Of a stretch of DNA of 64,000 nt, positions 45,650 through 56,100 are shown piece by piece (the first letter of the stretch is position 1; each line of letters begins with the position of its first letter). A program made the translations under genes and the position numbers. Origin of the DNA: Bacteroidaceae bacterium (GTDB lineage Bacteria; Bacteroidota; Bacteroidia; Bacteroidales; Bacteroidaceae); assembly GCA_017507105.1 (NCBI GenBank), contig JAFWBM010000039.1, forward strand, positions 62,001 to 126,000, given 5' to 3'. The notes below the pieces were generated by a model. That model saw only the letters and a list, made by a program, of their open reading frames with translations, had not been told where the DNA came from and did no database searches.

Positions 45650-46669
45650 TTATCGCATCAAGAACGGATAGTTCAGATTTGTGAGTGCAAGTGCTGTACC
45701 CTTTGCAACACAATAGAGTGGATTGTCTGCGATGTGGAAAGGTATATTTATCTTGTCCGAGAGACGTTTGTCCAATCCACGCAGCAATGCTCCACCACCG
45801 GCAAGGTATATTCCATTGTGTACAATGTCGGCATACAATTCAGGTGGGGTTGCTTCGAGTGCACTTATGATGGCATTCTCAATCTTTATTATCGATTTGT
45901 CTATACAGTGAGCAATCTCCTGATAGCATACAGGAACCTCCATAGGCATTGCCGTTATTCTGTTCGGTCCGTGTACGATATACTCTTCGGGAGCATTCTC
46001 GCCAAGCTCTGTAAGTGCCGAACCGACATGTATCTTTATACGCTCGGCCATACGCTCGCTGACGCGAACATTGTGCTGCCTGCCCATATAATCCTGTATG
46101 TCTGCAGTAAAATCATCACCGGCAATACGTAGTGAACCGTTCGATACAATACCGCCTAACGAGATTACTGCTATTTCGGTTGAACCTCCACCGATGTCAA
46201 CAACCATGTTGCCTTCGGGGGCAGTAACGTCGAGTCCAATACCCAACGCCGAAGCCATAGGCTCATATATAAGATAGACGTCACGTCCGCCTGCATGCTC
46301 TGCCGAGTCGCGTACAGCACGTAACTCAACCTCGGTTGAACCGTATGGAACACCAATGACCATACGTAGTGAGGGGGTAAAAAGACGACTACCCATGTTT
46401 ACCTTTTCAATAAGTCCGCGCATCATCTGTTCGCAGGCATTGAAGTCGGCAATCACACCATCACGCAATGGACGTATTGTCTGTATGTTTGGGTTGGTCT
46501 TCTCGTGCATCTGCTTTGCACGCTCGCCAACAGCTATCATTTTCTTTGTGCCATTCTCCAATGCGACAACCGATGGCTCATCTACAACAATCTTTCCGTT
46601 GTATGTGATAATGGTATTGGCTGTTCCAAGGTCGATGGCAACATCTTGTGTAAATGAAAAAATACCCAT
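45650..46669 (-). CDS. mreB: Rod shape-determining actin homologue MreB
   Basis: MreB forms membrane-bound filaments that orient wall synthesis. I start it at the ATG at 46669, giving 339 residues beginning MGIFSFTQDVAIDLGTANT, because an excellent Shine-Dalgarno (AAAGGAGAG) precedes it. The frame is open 99 bases further up, but that extension is unlike MreB. Actin-fold motifs are visible: phosphate 1 DLGTANT, phosphate 2 VDIGGGSTE, adenosine GGGALLRGLD. purH is 41 bases upstream on the same strand. Confidence 0.97.
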   Translation of the reverse strand: MGIFSFTQDVAIDLGTANTIITYNGKIVVDEPSVVALENGTKKMIAVGERAKQMHEKTNPNIQTIRPLRDGVIADFNACEQMMRGLIEKVNMGSRLFTPSLRMVIGVPYGSTEVELRAVRDSAEHAGGRDVYLIYEPMASALGIGLDVTAPEGNMVVDIGGGSTEIAVISLGGIVSNGSLRIAGDDFTADIQDYMGRQHNVRVSERMAERIKIHVGSALTELGENAPEEYIVHGPNRITAMPMEVPVCYQEIAHCIDKSIIKIENAIISALEATPPELYADIVHNGIYLAGGGALLRGLDKRLSDKINIPFHIADNPLYCVAKGTALALTNLNYPFLMR

Positions 46670-46710
46670 TCTCTCCTTTGTTAAATTCGTTTGTTGTAAA
46701 GGGGTTGTTA

Positions 46711-48234
46711 TTAATGCTTGAAATGGCGGAAACCGGTTGTCACCATTGATACTCCGTTTGCATCGCAATAATCTACTGACTCTTTGTCTCTTATTGAACC
46801 ACCGGGATGTATGACAGATGTGATTCCAGCTTCATGGGCAATCTGTACACAGTCGGGGAAGGGGAAGAATGCATCACTGGCCATGACAGCTCCCTGTAAA
46901 GAGAAACCAAATGTGCCAGCTTTCTCTATGGCATGTCTTAATGAGTCTACGCGTGATGTCTGTCCTACGCCACTTGCAATAAGTTGTTTGCCCTTTGCAA
47001 GAACAATAGCATTACTCTTGCTGTGCTTTACAATTTTATTGGCGAAAAGAAGATCTTTAACCTCATCTGATGTGGGAGCCGCCTTTGTAACTGTCTTCAG
47101 ATCCTCTGTAGACTCAACCTTAGCGTCGCGCTCTTGTACAAGTACGCCGTTCAATACACTGCGGAAAGTCTGTGCAGGCATATCGGTTGCTTTGTGTACA
47201 AGTATGATGCGGTTCTTCTTTTGGGTGAGTATCTCAAGGGCATCTGCATCGTATGAAGGTGCCATTATAACCTCAAAGAAAATTTCGTTGATAGCCTCGG
47301 CTGTAGCCTTGTCTATTGGCGCGTTTGCAATGAGTACGCCACCGAAAGCCGAAACGGGGTCACCTGCCAATGCGGCTTTCCAGGCTTCGAGTATTGTCGG
47401 GCGTGATGCAAGGCCGCAGGCGTTGTTATGCTTGAGGATTGCAAAAGTTGTCTCCCCGGCGAAGTCATGGATAAGCTCTACTGCAGCGTGTATGTCAAGC
47501 AGATTGTTGTAAGAAATCTCCTTGCCATGAATCTGGTCGAATATTTTATTGAAATCGCCGTAGAAAGCACCCTTCTGATGGGGGTTCTCGCCATATCGGA
47601 GGCTCATGGGGCAATCCTTTGCATAGCGGAATGAGCATTGCTCATCGCCTTTGAAATAGTTGAAGATTGCTGAGTCGTATGATGAAGATACAGCGAAAGC
47701 TTCACGAGCAAAGAAACGACGTTCCTCAAGTGTTGTGTTTGCGCCGTTGTTTCTCAGTATGTCGAGCAGAGGCTGATATTGTGCCTTGCTTGCAACAATA
47801 ACAACGTCGTTGAAGTTCTTGGCAGCACCGCGTATGAGAGAAATTCCTCCTATATCAATCTTCTCGATAATGTCGGCTTCGGGTGCTCCCGAAGCTACAG
47901 TCTGCTCAAATGGATAAAGATCAACGATTACAAGGTCTATTTCGGGAATCTCGTACTGTGCCATCTGCTGCTGGTCTTTCTCTAGTTCGCGACGTCCCAG
48001 GATTCCGCCGAAAACTTTAGGGTGTAATGTCTTGACACGACCTCCAAGAATAGAGGGATAGCCTGTCAGGTTCTCTACTGCGGTACATGGAATTCCGAGT
48101 GACTCAATAAAGTTCTGTGTTCCTCCGGTAGATATCAACTGTACACCTTCTGAATGAAGTAATTTGATAATCTCATCAAGTCCGTCTTTATGAAAGACTG
48201 ATACTAATGCCGATTTAATTCTCTTAGTAGACAT
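46711..48234 (-). CDS. purH: Bifunctional AICAR transformylase / IMP cyclohydrolase
   Basis: PurH catalyses the last two steps of IMP synthesis. The 507-residue protein has an N-terminal MGS-like cyclohydrolase domain (LISTGGTQNFIESLGIPC, about residues 33-50) and the AICAR transformylase domain, with the catalytic motif KHNNACG near residue 266 and IHPGGSIRDKE near the end. It is first in the purH-mreBCD-mrdA-rodA run, which I recall as common in Bacteroidetes. A promoter element lies about 92 bases upstream. Confidence 0.96.
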   Translation of the reverse strand: MSTKRIKSALVSVFHKDGLDEIIKLLHSEGVQLISTGGTQNFIESLGIPCTAVENLTGYPSILGGRVKTLHPKVFGGILGRRELEKDQQQMAQYEIPEIDLVIVDLYPFEQTVASGAPEADIIEKIDIGGISLIRGAAKNFNDVVIVASKAQYQPLLDILRNNGANTTLEERRFFAREAFAVSSSYDSAIFNYFKGDEQCSFRYAKDCPMSLRYGENPHQKGAFYGDFNKIFDQIHGKEISYNNLLDIHAAVELIHDFAGETTFAILKHNNACGLASRPTILEAWKAALAGDPVSAFGGVLIANAPIDKATAEAINEIFFEVIMAPSYDADALEILTQKKNRIILVHKATDMPAQTFRSVLNGVLVQERDAKVESTEDLKTVTKAAPTSDEVKDLLFANKIVKHSKSNAIVLAKGKQLIASGVGQTSRVDSLRHAIEKAGTFGFSLQGAVMASDAFFPFPDCVQIAHEAGITSVIHPGGSIRDKESVDYCDANGVSMVTTGFRHFKH

Positions 48235-48325
48235 ATAAATAGATTTAAGTTCTTTAAAAAGTATGTAGATTTTTGGTAATCAATAGCTTGGATGTGGTTG
48301 TAGATATACAACCGCTATTATTCTG

Positions 48326-48333
48326 CGAAGTTA
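48326..48333 (-). promoter_or_regulatory. -7 element of purH and the cell-shape operon
   Basis: The minus strand reads TAACTTCG followed by C. The predicted leader of about 85 bases contains a perfect 7-pair hairpin (48296-48313, GGTTGTA/TACAACC). Confidence 0.4.
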
Positions 48334-48453
48334 CTCTTTTTTTGTCGATTTCGCACTATAAATGGAGCGCTATTTTGCCGATGAAAAGAAGATTTCTGTT
48401 CATGTGGGAAAGATGGTTTATTGTATTTCTCTCATCTTTTGCCGGCTATCAGT

Positions 48454-48491
48454 TTATACGGCGAGGGTATCACATTACCCTCGCCGTATAA
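48454..48491. terminator. Perfect 16-pair hairpin after nadB, without U-tract
   Basis: Arms 48454-48469 and 48476-48491 match exactly around a six-base loop. It sits 7 bases after the nadB stop. Neither side has a long T-run, so it is not a classical intrinsic terminator, but its position suggests a transcript 3' end. Confidence 0.6.
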
Positions 48492-48498
48492 TATTCTA

Positions 48499-50067
48499 TT
48501 ATTGTTTTTTTAGATGGTCTATATTGTAATGTAACCCACGACTCTCTTTACGCTCTATCGCTTGTCGCATAATGAGATATCCGACATTTATTATGTTGCG
48601 CAGCTCGCACAGCTCGCGACTTATTACGCTGCGTTTGAAAAGCTCTTCGGTCTCTTCATAAAGCAGGTCCAAACGGTTCCATGCTCGCTTCAGTCGTAGG
48701 TCGGTGCGTACAATGCCAACATATGTTGCCATGATTTGTCCCACCTCTTTGGCATCTTGCGATATAAGCACCATCTCTTCGTTCATCTTGGTACCTTCGT
48801 CGTTCCATTCTGGAATATCCTCGTTGAAAGTATATTCTGTAAAATGGTTCAAAGAATGTTTGGCTGCAGCATCAGCATATACAACTGCCTCTATAAGAGA
48901 GTTGCTTGCGAGACGGTTACCGCCGTGTAGTCCGGTGCAAGAACACTCACCCACAGCATACAGACGGTGTATGCTTGATGCGGCATTCAGGTCAACTTTT
49001 ATTCCTCCACATAGGTAGTGTGCTGCCGGTGCTACGGGTATATACTCTTTTGTGATATCGATACCAAGTGACAGGCACTTCTCGTATATGTTCGGAAAGT
49101 GGCGTTTGGTCTCTTCCGGGTCCTTGTGTGTGACATCAAGAAATACGTGATCATCACCGCGAAGTTTCATCTCATTGTCTATAGCTCTTGCTACAATGTC
49201 ACGTGGAGCCAAAGAGAGACGTTCGTCATATTTATGCATGAACTCCTTGCCATCCAATGTGCGCAGTACACCTCCGTAACCTCGCATTGCCTCGGTTATC
49301 AAAAACGAGGGGCGGTCTCCCGGGTTGTATAGGGCGGTGGGATGGAACTGAATGAACTCCATATCCTTGACTGTTCCTTTAGCCCTGTATACCATTGCTA
49401 TTCCGTCTCCGGTTGCAACAAGGGGGTTGGTTGTTGTCTTGTATACGGCACCACATCCTCCTGTTGCCATAAGAGTAACTTTGCTTAGGAATGTATGTAC
49501 CTGGTTTGTCTTTATATCCAATACGTATGCTCCAAAGCACTCTATGTCGGGTGTTTGGCGTGTGACAATTGCACCAAGATGATGTTGGGTGAGTATCTCT
49601 ATGGCAAAATGATTGTCAAAGATTGTTATGTTCGGGTGATTACGTACTGCCTTTATAAGTGAGTCTTGTATCTCGGCGCCGGTATTGTCGGCATGGTGCA
49701 GTATGCGGAATTCCGAGTGCCCTCCTTCTCTATGCAAGTCAAACTCGCCTTTGCTGTTTTTGTCGAATTCTACACCCCAGTTTATCAACTGTTTTATTTG
49801 CGATGGTGCTTCGTGTACGACCTTCTCTACTGCTGCACGATCACTTATGTAATCGCCGGCAATCATAGTGTCTTCGATATGTTTTTCGAAATTATCTACT
49901 AGAAGATTGGTAACCGATGCTATTCCTCCTTGTGCAAAAAAGGTGTTAGCTTCTTCGAGTGTAGTTTTGCAAATAAGGGCAACTGTTCCCTTGTGAGCTA
50001 CTTTAAGGGCAAAACTCATTCCGGCAATGCCCGAGCCGATAACTAAAAAGTCGAATCGTTTGACCAT
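48499..50067 (-). CDS. nadB: L-aspartate oxidase
   Basis: NadB oxidises L-aspartate to iminoaspartate, the first step of NAD synthesis; anaerobes can use fumarate as acceptor. From ATG 50067 the protein has 522 residues. The FAD motif FLVIGSGIAGMSFA is at the start, EANTFFAQGGIAS near residue 40 and HREGGHSEFRILH near 120. The frame stays open 174 bases upstream, but that extension is basic and unlike the family and overlaps the dacB promoter region. It is homologous to FrdA at the start of this window. Confidence 0.94.
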   Translation of the reverse strand: MVKRFDFLVIGSGIAGMSFALKVAHKGTVALICKTTLEEANTFFAQGGIASVTNLLVDNFEKHIEDTMIAGDYISDRAAVEKVVHEAPSQIKQLINWGVEFDKNSKGEFDLHREGGHSEFRILHHADNTGAEIQDSLIKAVRNHPNITIFDNHFAIEILTQHHLGAIVTRQTPDIECFGAYVLDIKTNQVHTFLSKVTLMATGGCGAVYKTTTNPLVATGDGIAMVYRAKGTVKDMEFIQFHPTALYNPGDRPSFLITEAMRGYGGVLRTLDGKEFMHKYDERLSLAPRDIVARAIDNEMKLRGDDHVFLDVTHKDPEETKRHFPNIYEKCLSLGIDITKEYIPVAPAAHYLCGGIKVDLNAASSIHRLYAVGECSCTGLHGGNRLASNSLIEAVVYADAAAKHSLNHFTEYTFNEDIPEWNDEGTKMNEEMVLISQDAKEVGQIMATYVGIVRTDLRLKRAWNRLDLLYEETEELFKRSVISRELCELRNIINVGYLIMRQAIERKESRGLHYNIDHLKKQ

Positions 50068-50166
50068 AGCGTTCTCTCTGTATGACGAGGTTTCTTTATG
50101 TGCCGCTAAGTTACAAAAAATGCTAAGAAAAAAGCCTTTCAACCGTTTTTTTCGACGAAATATGGT

Positions 50167-50174
50167 TAGTTTTG
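50167..50174 (+). promoter_or_regulatory. -7 element of the PBP4-type gene
   Basis: TAGTTTTG matches TAnnTTTG exactly, with a T-run at 50146-50152 in the -33 zone. The expected transcript start near 50181 supports the ATG at 50201. Confidence 0.6.
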
Positions 50175-50200
50175 TGAAGATATTTATTAATGATTCGGCT

Positions 50201-51556
50201 ATGATAAAAAGGTTTTCAATGATAATGCTCTCTCTCTTCATTGTACAAATGCTTGCAGCACAGTCTATTGCCGATAGGTTTAATCTTCTGTTTAACGATG
50301 ATTTATTAAATGAGAGTGATGTTTCCGTTGTTGTATATGACCTAAGTGTCGATTCTCTTCTTTATGCATACAGAGAACATAAAAGATGTCGTCCTGCCTC
50401 GGTTGCAAAAATAACAACTGTAACAGCTGCTCTTGGTAAATTAGGGCGCAATTATACAATGAGGACCAAACTTTTAAGTGATAAGGGTAATCTTTATGTG
50501 CAAGGCTGTATGGATCCTCTCTTTGTGGAGGAGGATATTGATAAAATGGTTCAAGCTGTTCCCAACGGCACTGTGGTAGATACTCTTTTTGCCGATTGTT
50601 CGTTTTGTGACTCCCTTTATTGGGGGCCGGGATGGGCTTGGGATGACAATCCTTATGGATTTCAGCCTTATATCTCACCACTGTTACTTTGTGGTGGTGC
50701 CATCGAAGTGGTTGTAACTCCTGCAGCTAAAGGTGCCTCTCCTAGTTACAGTTGTACACCTCGCTCTTCTTTCTATAGAATTGTAAATGAAGCGGAGTGT
50801 GGTAATGTACAGCTGGGCAAATTGACTGTTTTACGCGATTGGTTGGAGAATAGTAATATAGTGCGTATACGAGGTAATTGTACAAAGGTTACAAAGGAGA
50901 GGATAAATATGTATAAGTCTGCCGACTTTTTTATTGCTGTGCTTACCGAGAGGCTTCAAGCCTCGGGAGTAAAGGTAAAGAACATAGCCTTTGGAACCGT
51001 GCCTGACAATGCAGTATGTCTACATTCTACCAATAGGGCTGTTGAAGATGTTATTGATGAGGCGCTTATGGAGAGCGATAATGTTTGTGCCGAGGCTCTT
51101 CTCTATCATTTGGCAACAACCACCGGTAAGGTCTCTTCTATTTCAATGAAGGATGGTTGCAGTGTGGTTGAAAGTTTCCTTAAAGATAGTGTGCATTGCG
51201 ATATCGGGTATTCTATTTTCGATGGTTCGGGATTATCACCTTATAATTATATTTCAGCCGATGTTCTTTCAAAAGTTTTGCGCTATGTCTACAACTCCGA
51301 GATGTGGGATGTGGTATACGCTCATTTGCCATTAGCAGGTGTGTCTGGTACAATGAAGCATCGCACAAAGGGAACTTCTGCATATAGAAAAATACGTGCA
51401 AAAACGGGAACGGTTACAGGTGTCTGCACTCTTGCTGGGTATGCTACGGCATCGAATGGTCATATACTTGCTTTTGTTGTAATGAATCAGAATATTCAAA
51501 GCGCCAATGATGCACGAAAATGGCAGGATAGGGTATGCAATCTCCTATGTCAGTAG
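50201..51556 (+). CDS. dacB: D-alanyl-D-alanine carboxypeptidase/endopeptidase (PBP4, DacB type)
   Basis: This periplasmic enzyme trims and cleaves peptidoglycan cross-links. From ATG 50201 it has 451 residues with a signal peptide (RFSMIMLSLFIVQMLAAQ). The S13 peptidase motifs are present: Ser67-x-x-Lys70 in RPASVAKIT, SDN in MESDNVCAEAL and KTG in RAKTGTVTG. The frame is open 174 bases upstream, but that part would cross the promoter and the nadB start. The gene converges on queG, and a terminator hairpin covers its stop codon. Confidence 0.92.
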   Translation: MIKRFSMIMLSLFIVQMLAAQSIADRFNLLFNDDLLNESDVSVVVYDLSVDSLLYAYREHKRCRPASVAKITTVTAALGKLGRNYTMRTKLLSDKGNLYVQGCMDPLFVEEDIDKMVQAVPNGTVVDTLFADCSFCDSLYWGPGWAWDDNPYGFQPYISPLLLCGGAIEVVVTPAAKGASPSYSCTPRSSFYRIVNEAECGNVQLGKLTVLRDWLENSNIVRIRGNCTKVTKERINMYKSADFFIAVLTERLQASGVKVKNIAFGTVPDNAVCLHSTNRAVEDVIDEALMESDNVCAEALLYHLATTTGKVSSISMKDGCSVVESFLKDSVHCDIGYSIFDGSGLSPYNYISADVLSKVLRYVYNSEMWDVVYAHLPLAGVSGTMKHRTKGTSAYRKIRAKTGTVTGVCTLAGYATASNGHILAFVVMNQNIQSANDARKWQDRVCNLLCQ

Positions 51557-51580
51557 TAGAGTTGCTACTTCTGCTTTTTA
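51551..51580 (+). terminator. Terminator at the end of dacB
   Basis: A 9-base stem with one mismatch (51551-51559 with 51565-51573) is followed by CTTTTTA. It overlaps both the dacB stop and the last codons of the convergent queG. Confidence 0.6.
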
Positions 51581-52497
51581 CATTCTATAGCATTTATGTT
51601 GCGTCTTAACTGTTCGTATCCGCAGCGTTCTACAGCCGAGTTTCCGAATATCTCTTTGTAGCGCTCCCCGGTAAGTTCTTTCCACTCGCTCTCCTTTATC
51701 GCAAGCAGTGCGGCCGACGGTGTAAACTCGGCGACTTGTGTTGGTGATGCAAACCTGTTTTGCGGGCAGCAGGTTTGACATTTATCACATCCATAAAAGC
51801 ATTTTCCCATCTTTTCACCGATGTTTTCTGGTAAATCCCCGTGATACTCTATTGTAAGGTAAGAGAGGCATCTGCGTGCATCGAACCTTTCGGCTGTAAG
51901 GGCTTTTGTAGGGCATGCATCCAGACATTTTCGGCAATCTCCACAACGATTCCCTTTAAAAGGTGTGTCGTACTGAAGCTCGATGTCAACTAGAATTTCT
52001 CCCAAAAAAAAATGTGTACCGGCACCGGGTATAATTAATTGATGGTTTTTGCCAATCCATCCTATTCCTGCGCGTGTGGCCCAATACCTCTCAAGTAGCG
52101 GTGCGGTGTCGCAAAATGCACGTCCATGTATCTCTCTCTTTGCATTGATTGAGTGCATTAAGGCATATAGTTTCTCCTTTACCACTTTATGGTAATCCAT
52201 CCCCTGTGCATATTGTGAGATATGTAGTTTATTTTCGTCGGGTCTTGCTGTAAAGTAGTTTATGGCAACACATATTATGGATTTGCATCCAGGGACAAGT
52301 AGCTGTGGGTTGAGTCTCTTTTCGCTGTTGCGTTCGAGGTAATTCATTGTACCGTGTCTCTGTTCATGAATCCATTGTGCCATTGTTGTGCGTGTCTCTT
52401 TGTCAACGGGTTCAGCTTTTGCTATTCCGCAGAAATCAAAGCCGAGACGTAGTGCCTCGGCTTTGATAAATTGTGATAGTATAGCCTGTTCTGTCAT
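51565..52497 (-). CDS. queG: Epoxyqueuosine reductase
   Basis: QueG makes queuosine in tRNA, a cobalamin-dependent step using two [4Fe-4S] clusters. The 310-residue protein has the N-terminal QueG segment (LRLGFDFCGIAKAEP), an ARPDENKLHISQYAQGMDYH region near residue 80, and ferredoxin Cys motifs CGDCRKCLDACPTKAL and CDKCQTCCPQN in the last third. It overlaps the deacetylase gene upstream by four bases. Confidence 0.94.
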   Translation of the reverse strand: MTEQAILSQFIKAEALRLGFDFCGIAKAEPVDKETRTTMAQWIHEQRHGTMNYLERNSEKRLNPQLLVPGCKSIICVAINYFTARPDENKLHISQYAQGMDYHKVVKEKLYALMHSINAKREIHGRAFCDTAPLLERYWATRAGIGWIGKNHQLIIPGAGTHFFLGEILVDIELQYDTPFKGNRCGDCRKCLDACPTKALTAERFDARRCLSYLTIEYHGDLPENIGEKMGKCFYGCDKCQTCCPQNRFASPTQVAEFTPSAALLAIKESEWKELTGERYKEIFGNSAVERCGYEQLRRNINAIECKKQK

Positions 52498-53105
52498 TCG
52501 AAAGTCTTAAAAGTGTATCCTTGCTCCAACAACCAATCGAGTGAACGAGGTAGTGCATAACGTAGGTTTGTTTCGCTGCGCATTGAGTCGTGAAAAGTTA
52601 TAATGGAGCCGTTACGTGTGTAGCGTTTGACATTAGCCAATACATCCTCCCCATAGAGTCTGAAACTGTAGTCACGTGTTACGAGATCCCACATTACAAA
52701 CTGATAACGTTTGCTGAGTTCTCTATATTGGTTGGTACGCAATACTCCATGTGGTGGACGGAATAGATTGCTGTGTATAAATGTGTCGGCAAGGTCAACA
52801 TTTTCAATATACTCTTTTGTTGAGGTAAATAGTCCTTTCAGGTGGTTGAAAGTGTGGTTACCTACGCGATGCCCCTCTTCTACTACCTGCATATATTCTT
52901 GTGGGAACTTGTGTACATTGTCGCCAACCATAAAGAATGTTGCTTTTATGCCGTATCGTCCCAGAAGTTCCACAACCCAAGGGGTTATGACCGGTATTGG
53001 CCCGTCGTCGAAAGTGAGATATATGGCTTTCTCCTCCGGGTTCATTCTCCACAAGGCCTTAGGATATAGATTCCTGAATATGTCGGGTACTTGTTCTATA
53101 AACAT
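52494..53105 (-). CDS. Polysaccharide deacetylase (NodB domain)
   Basis: This CE4-type enzyme of 203 residues carries the metal and catalytic motifs YLTFDDGPIP (first Asp pair, about residue 30), RVGNHTFNHL (two His ligands, about 75) and FRPPHGVLRTN (about 114). No signal peptide is visible, so it would act in the cytoplasm or at the membrane, perhaps on a lipid-linked sugar. It lies 9 bases after the DUF2723 gene and overlaps queG, forming one minus-strand group. Confidence 0.88.
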   Translation of the reverse strand: MFIEQVPDIFRNLYPKALWRMNPEEKAIYLTFDDGPIPVITPWVVELLGRYGIKATFFMVGDNVHKFPQEYMQVVEEGHRVGNHTFNHLKGLFTSTKEYIENVDLADTFIHSNLFRPPHGVLRTNQYRELSKRYQFVMWDLVTRDYSFRLYGEDVLANVKRYTRNGSIITFHDSMRSETNLRYALPRSLDWLLEQGYTFKTFE

Positions 53106-53114
53106 AATAAGTGC

Positions 53115-56100
53115 TTAACCTTTATTACGCATCAGTTCGTATTGTGCCGCAAACTCATTTATGTACTTTTCTGTAATATCTCTATACTCTTCACCTCCGT
53201 TCTCAAGAGTTCTTATGATATCCTGCAAAATTCTTGTACGCATGTATATCTCATTCATGGAACTTGCAAATCTTCTTTTGTTAAGAGTATTGTACCAAGT
53301 GAGATACTCAATGCTCTCATCGGCCATAGAGCCAAGAATGTCGCATGCCTTCTCTTTTTCGCCTAGAATCATATATGCACGTCCCATCTCTATTCCACTG
53401 AAATACTCATGTGGAATTAGTGATGATGGCAACTCCTCTTCGGCGCGGTCAAGTACCTTTAGTGCTTTCTCCTTTTCACCTTCTGTCAATAGCTGCATGG
53501 CTAGTGAAGAGAATAGGCGACGATGGGTAAGTGCCATGCGGTTAATTGTCTCGTCCATATAATAGTCGGGATTCTCCTTTATGCCGCCAAACTTAAAACG
53601 CTCCATCACATTATGGTATAGTTTGTCTGTGTCGGTTACGAAATCATCGTAATCACCACTATAGCCGAGTTCTTTCCAGTTGAAAGGTGTTATACGATAG
53701 GCCAGACCTTCCTGTACAAAGAAATCGCTTATGGTTGAGAGGTAGTTGCTGCGTCCCACAGTCATGGACATATATAAAGGACGCTCCCAATTTGTCTGTG
53801 CTATCATCTCGAGCAACATGAGGTCTTGTCCTCTATATAGACGTGTACGCCCTCCAAGAGATATTTTCATATATTCAGGCATTGAGTCTCTATACTCCTC
53901 CGGAATGACCATCCCTGAACGTATAACAGCCTCTTTGTCAATCTTTATATATACAGTATCGGTTGGTATGAAGTGGAAGCGAGGGTCTTTGGAACATACC
54001 CAATATTTCATTATGTTTTGTACCTCAAAAGGATTCTCTCCCCAGCGTTTCTTGCTCTCCTCGGGATGTTGGCGATATAGCTCCAACACCTTATCTTTAA
54101 ACTCGGGGATAACCTCAACAGCTTCATTGTTGTTTCCTGCGTAGTTGATACGTTCCCATGTTATAGGTATTGATGGTGAATCGTATGCAGGACGACGCAT
54201 CTGGTCTATATACCAATCTGTCTGCAAATATGACAAGTTGCATACTCTTGAGTCGGTGCGTACCCCTTCTACCTCTTGATTGTACCATAGTGGGAATGTA
54301 TCGTTGTCGCCACATGTAAAAATGATGGGGTTTCCTTCCTCTGGCATGCTATTCAGATAGTTCTGGCCAAAATCGCGACATGCATATCGATTGCTGCGGT
54401 CATGGTCGTCCCATGTTTGAGATACCATCTGTATCGGTACTAAAAGTGAGACTATTGTTACAGCAGTGCTTATAGTGGCACTTCTTCTCTTGAACATTTC
54501 GGTAATGGCAGCCACTCCCATACCTATCCATATTGCAAACGCATAGAAAGAGCCGGCATATGCATAGTCGCGCTCACGCGGTTGCAAAGGAGTCTGGTTC
54601 AGGTATAGTACTATGGCTAATCCGGTCATAAAGAAGAGGAAGAATACAATCCAGAACTGTTGTATGCCTGTTTGTCCTTTCTTGTATTGCCATACCATAC
54701 CTAATATTCCAAGAATAAGGGGTAGTGCGTAGAATACGTTACGTCCTTTATTGTTCTTCAATACCGTTGGCAACTTCTCTTGATTGCCTACAAGCAGGTT
54801 GTCTATGAATGATATTCCTGTTATCCAATTACCCTTGTCCAGCTCTCCATGACTCTGAAGATCGTTCTGGCGTCCGACAAAGTTCCACATGAAATATCTC
54901 CAATACATGTGGTTTAATTGGTAATTTATGAAGAATTTGAGGTTCTCCCATTGTGTAGGCATTACAACATTTATAATCTCGCCGCCTCGATTATAGCGTA
55001 CGTTTCTTCCCTTTATCTTGCCTACCCAATCCTCGTATAGGTTTACCTTGTTTGCACCATATTGTGAGTGCTCTTTGCTGTACATGCGTGGGAATAGCAT
55101 GTTCTGAGCATAGGATAGTTCGCTTTTGTATCCTAATAATTCGTATGAGTCTTTCTCGTCAGGAGTAGATTTCTCCTTTGGTGCATATCTTGGTGCGCCA
55201 TCTATTACAACAGGACGCAGATAGTCGCCTTCTTGTTTGAATTCAACCTCGGAGCTGTAGGCCTGTCCATAGAAGAGAGGCCTTGTGCCATATTGCTCGC
55301 GTCCAAGGTATTCTCCCAAAGTAAAGATGTCCTCAGGCGAGTTCTGATCCATCGGGGTGTTGGCCGAGGAACGTATGACAATGAGGGCGTATGATGAGTA
55401 TCCTACCATGATTACCAGCAAGCATAGTAGTGATGTGTTTAGGATACGTAGGTTGAGAATGTATTTCTCCTCTTTTTTGTAGAAAAGAAGATATGCAAGC
55501 ACTGCAAGTACGATAACTCCTATTACAATGCTTAATGCTCCGTAACCATAGAAAGGAATTCCCAATAGTGCAACCGATGCGATAAATGATATTGCAAGAT
55601 TGCGGCGGTTCTTTCCTTGCTCGCTCTCATACAGTCCCCATACCAAGGCTCCGAACAGGAGTATCAGATATATGATGAGTCCGGTGTTGAAGGGTAGTCC
55701 TAATGAATTTACAAAAAGCAATTCAAACCATCCTCCGACCTTCACAACTCCGGGAACAATACCATATAGAACAACTGCCACAAGTATCATTGAGAGTATT
55801 AGGGCTGTTATGGAGCCTTTAATGGTGGCATTGGGTTTTCTCTTGAAATATACAACAAGGACAATAGCCGGTATACACAAGAGGTTGAGCAAGTGAACAC
55901 CTATAGATAGTCCTATCAGGTATGCTATAAGGATGAGCCAGCGGTCGCTACGTGGCTCGTCGGCATACTCTTCCCATTTCAAGATAAGCCAAAATACGAC
56001 GGCTGTGAAAAGAGATGAGTAGCCATAAACCTCTCCCTCGACAGCGCTGAACCAATATGTGTCGCTCCATGTATAGGCTAATGCTCCTACAACTCCAGAG

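Noticed and set aside
46784-47512. 242-codon open frame antisense to purH
   Set aside because: It lies wholly inside purH, has a composition typical of antisense frames (Ser/Ala/Cys rich, no recognisable domain) and no promoter or start signal.
48381-48491. Short plus-strand ORF of 36 codons between purH and nadB
   Set aside because: Its C-terminal third is encoded by the perfect hairpin at 48454-48491, so the frame is more likely incidental to that structure.
50027-50241. N-terminal extensions of nadB and the PBP4-type gene into each other
   Set aside because: Both frames are open, but the extensions lack family similarity. The PBP4-type gene has a promoter at 50167-50174 and a signal peptide starting at 50201; nadB starts naturally at 50067.
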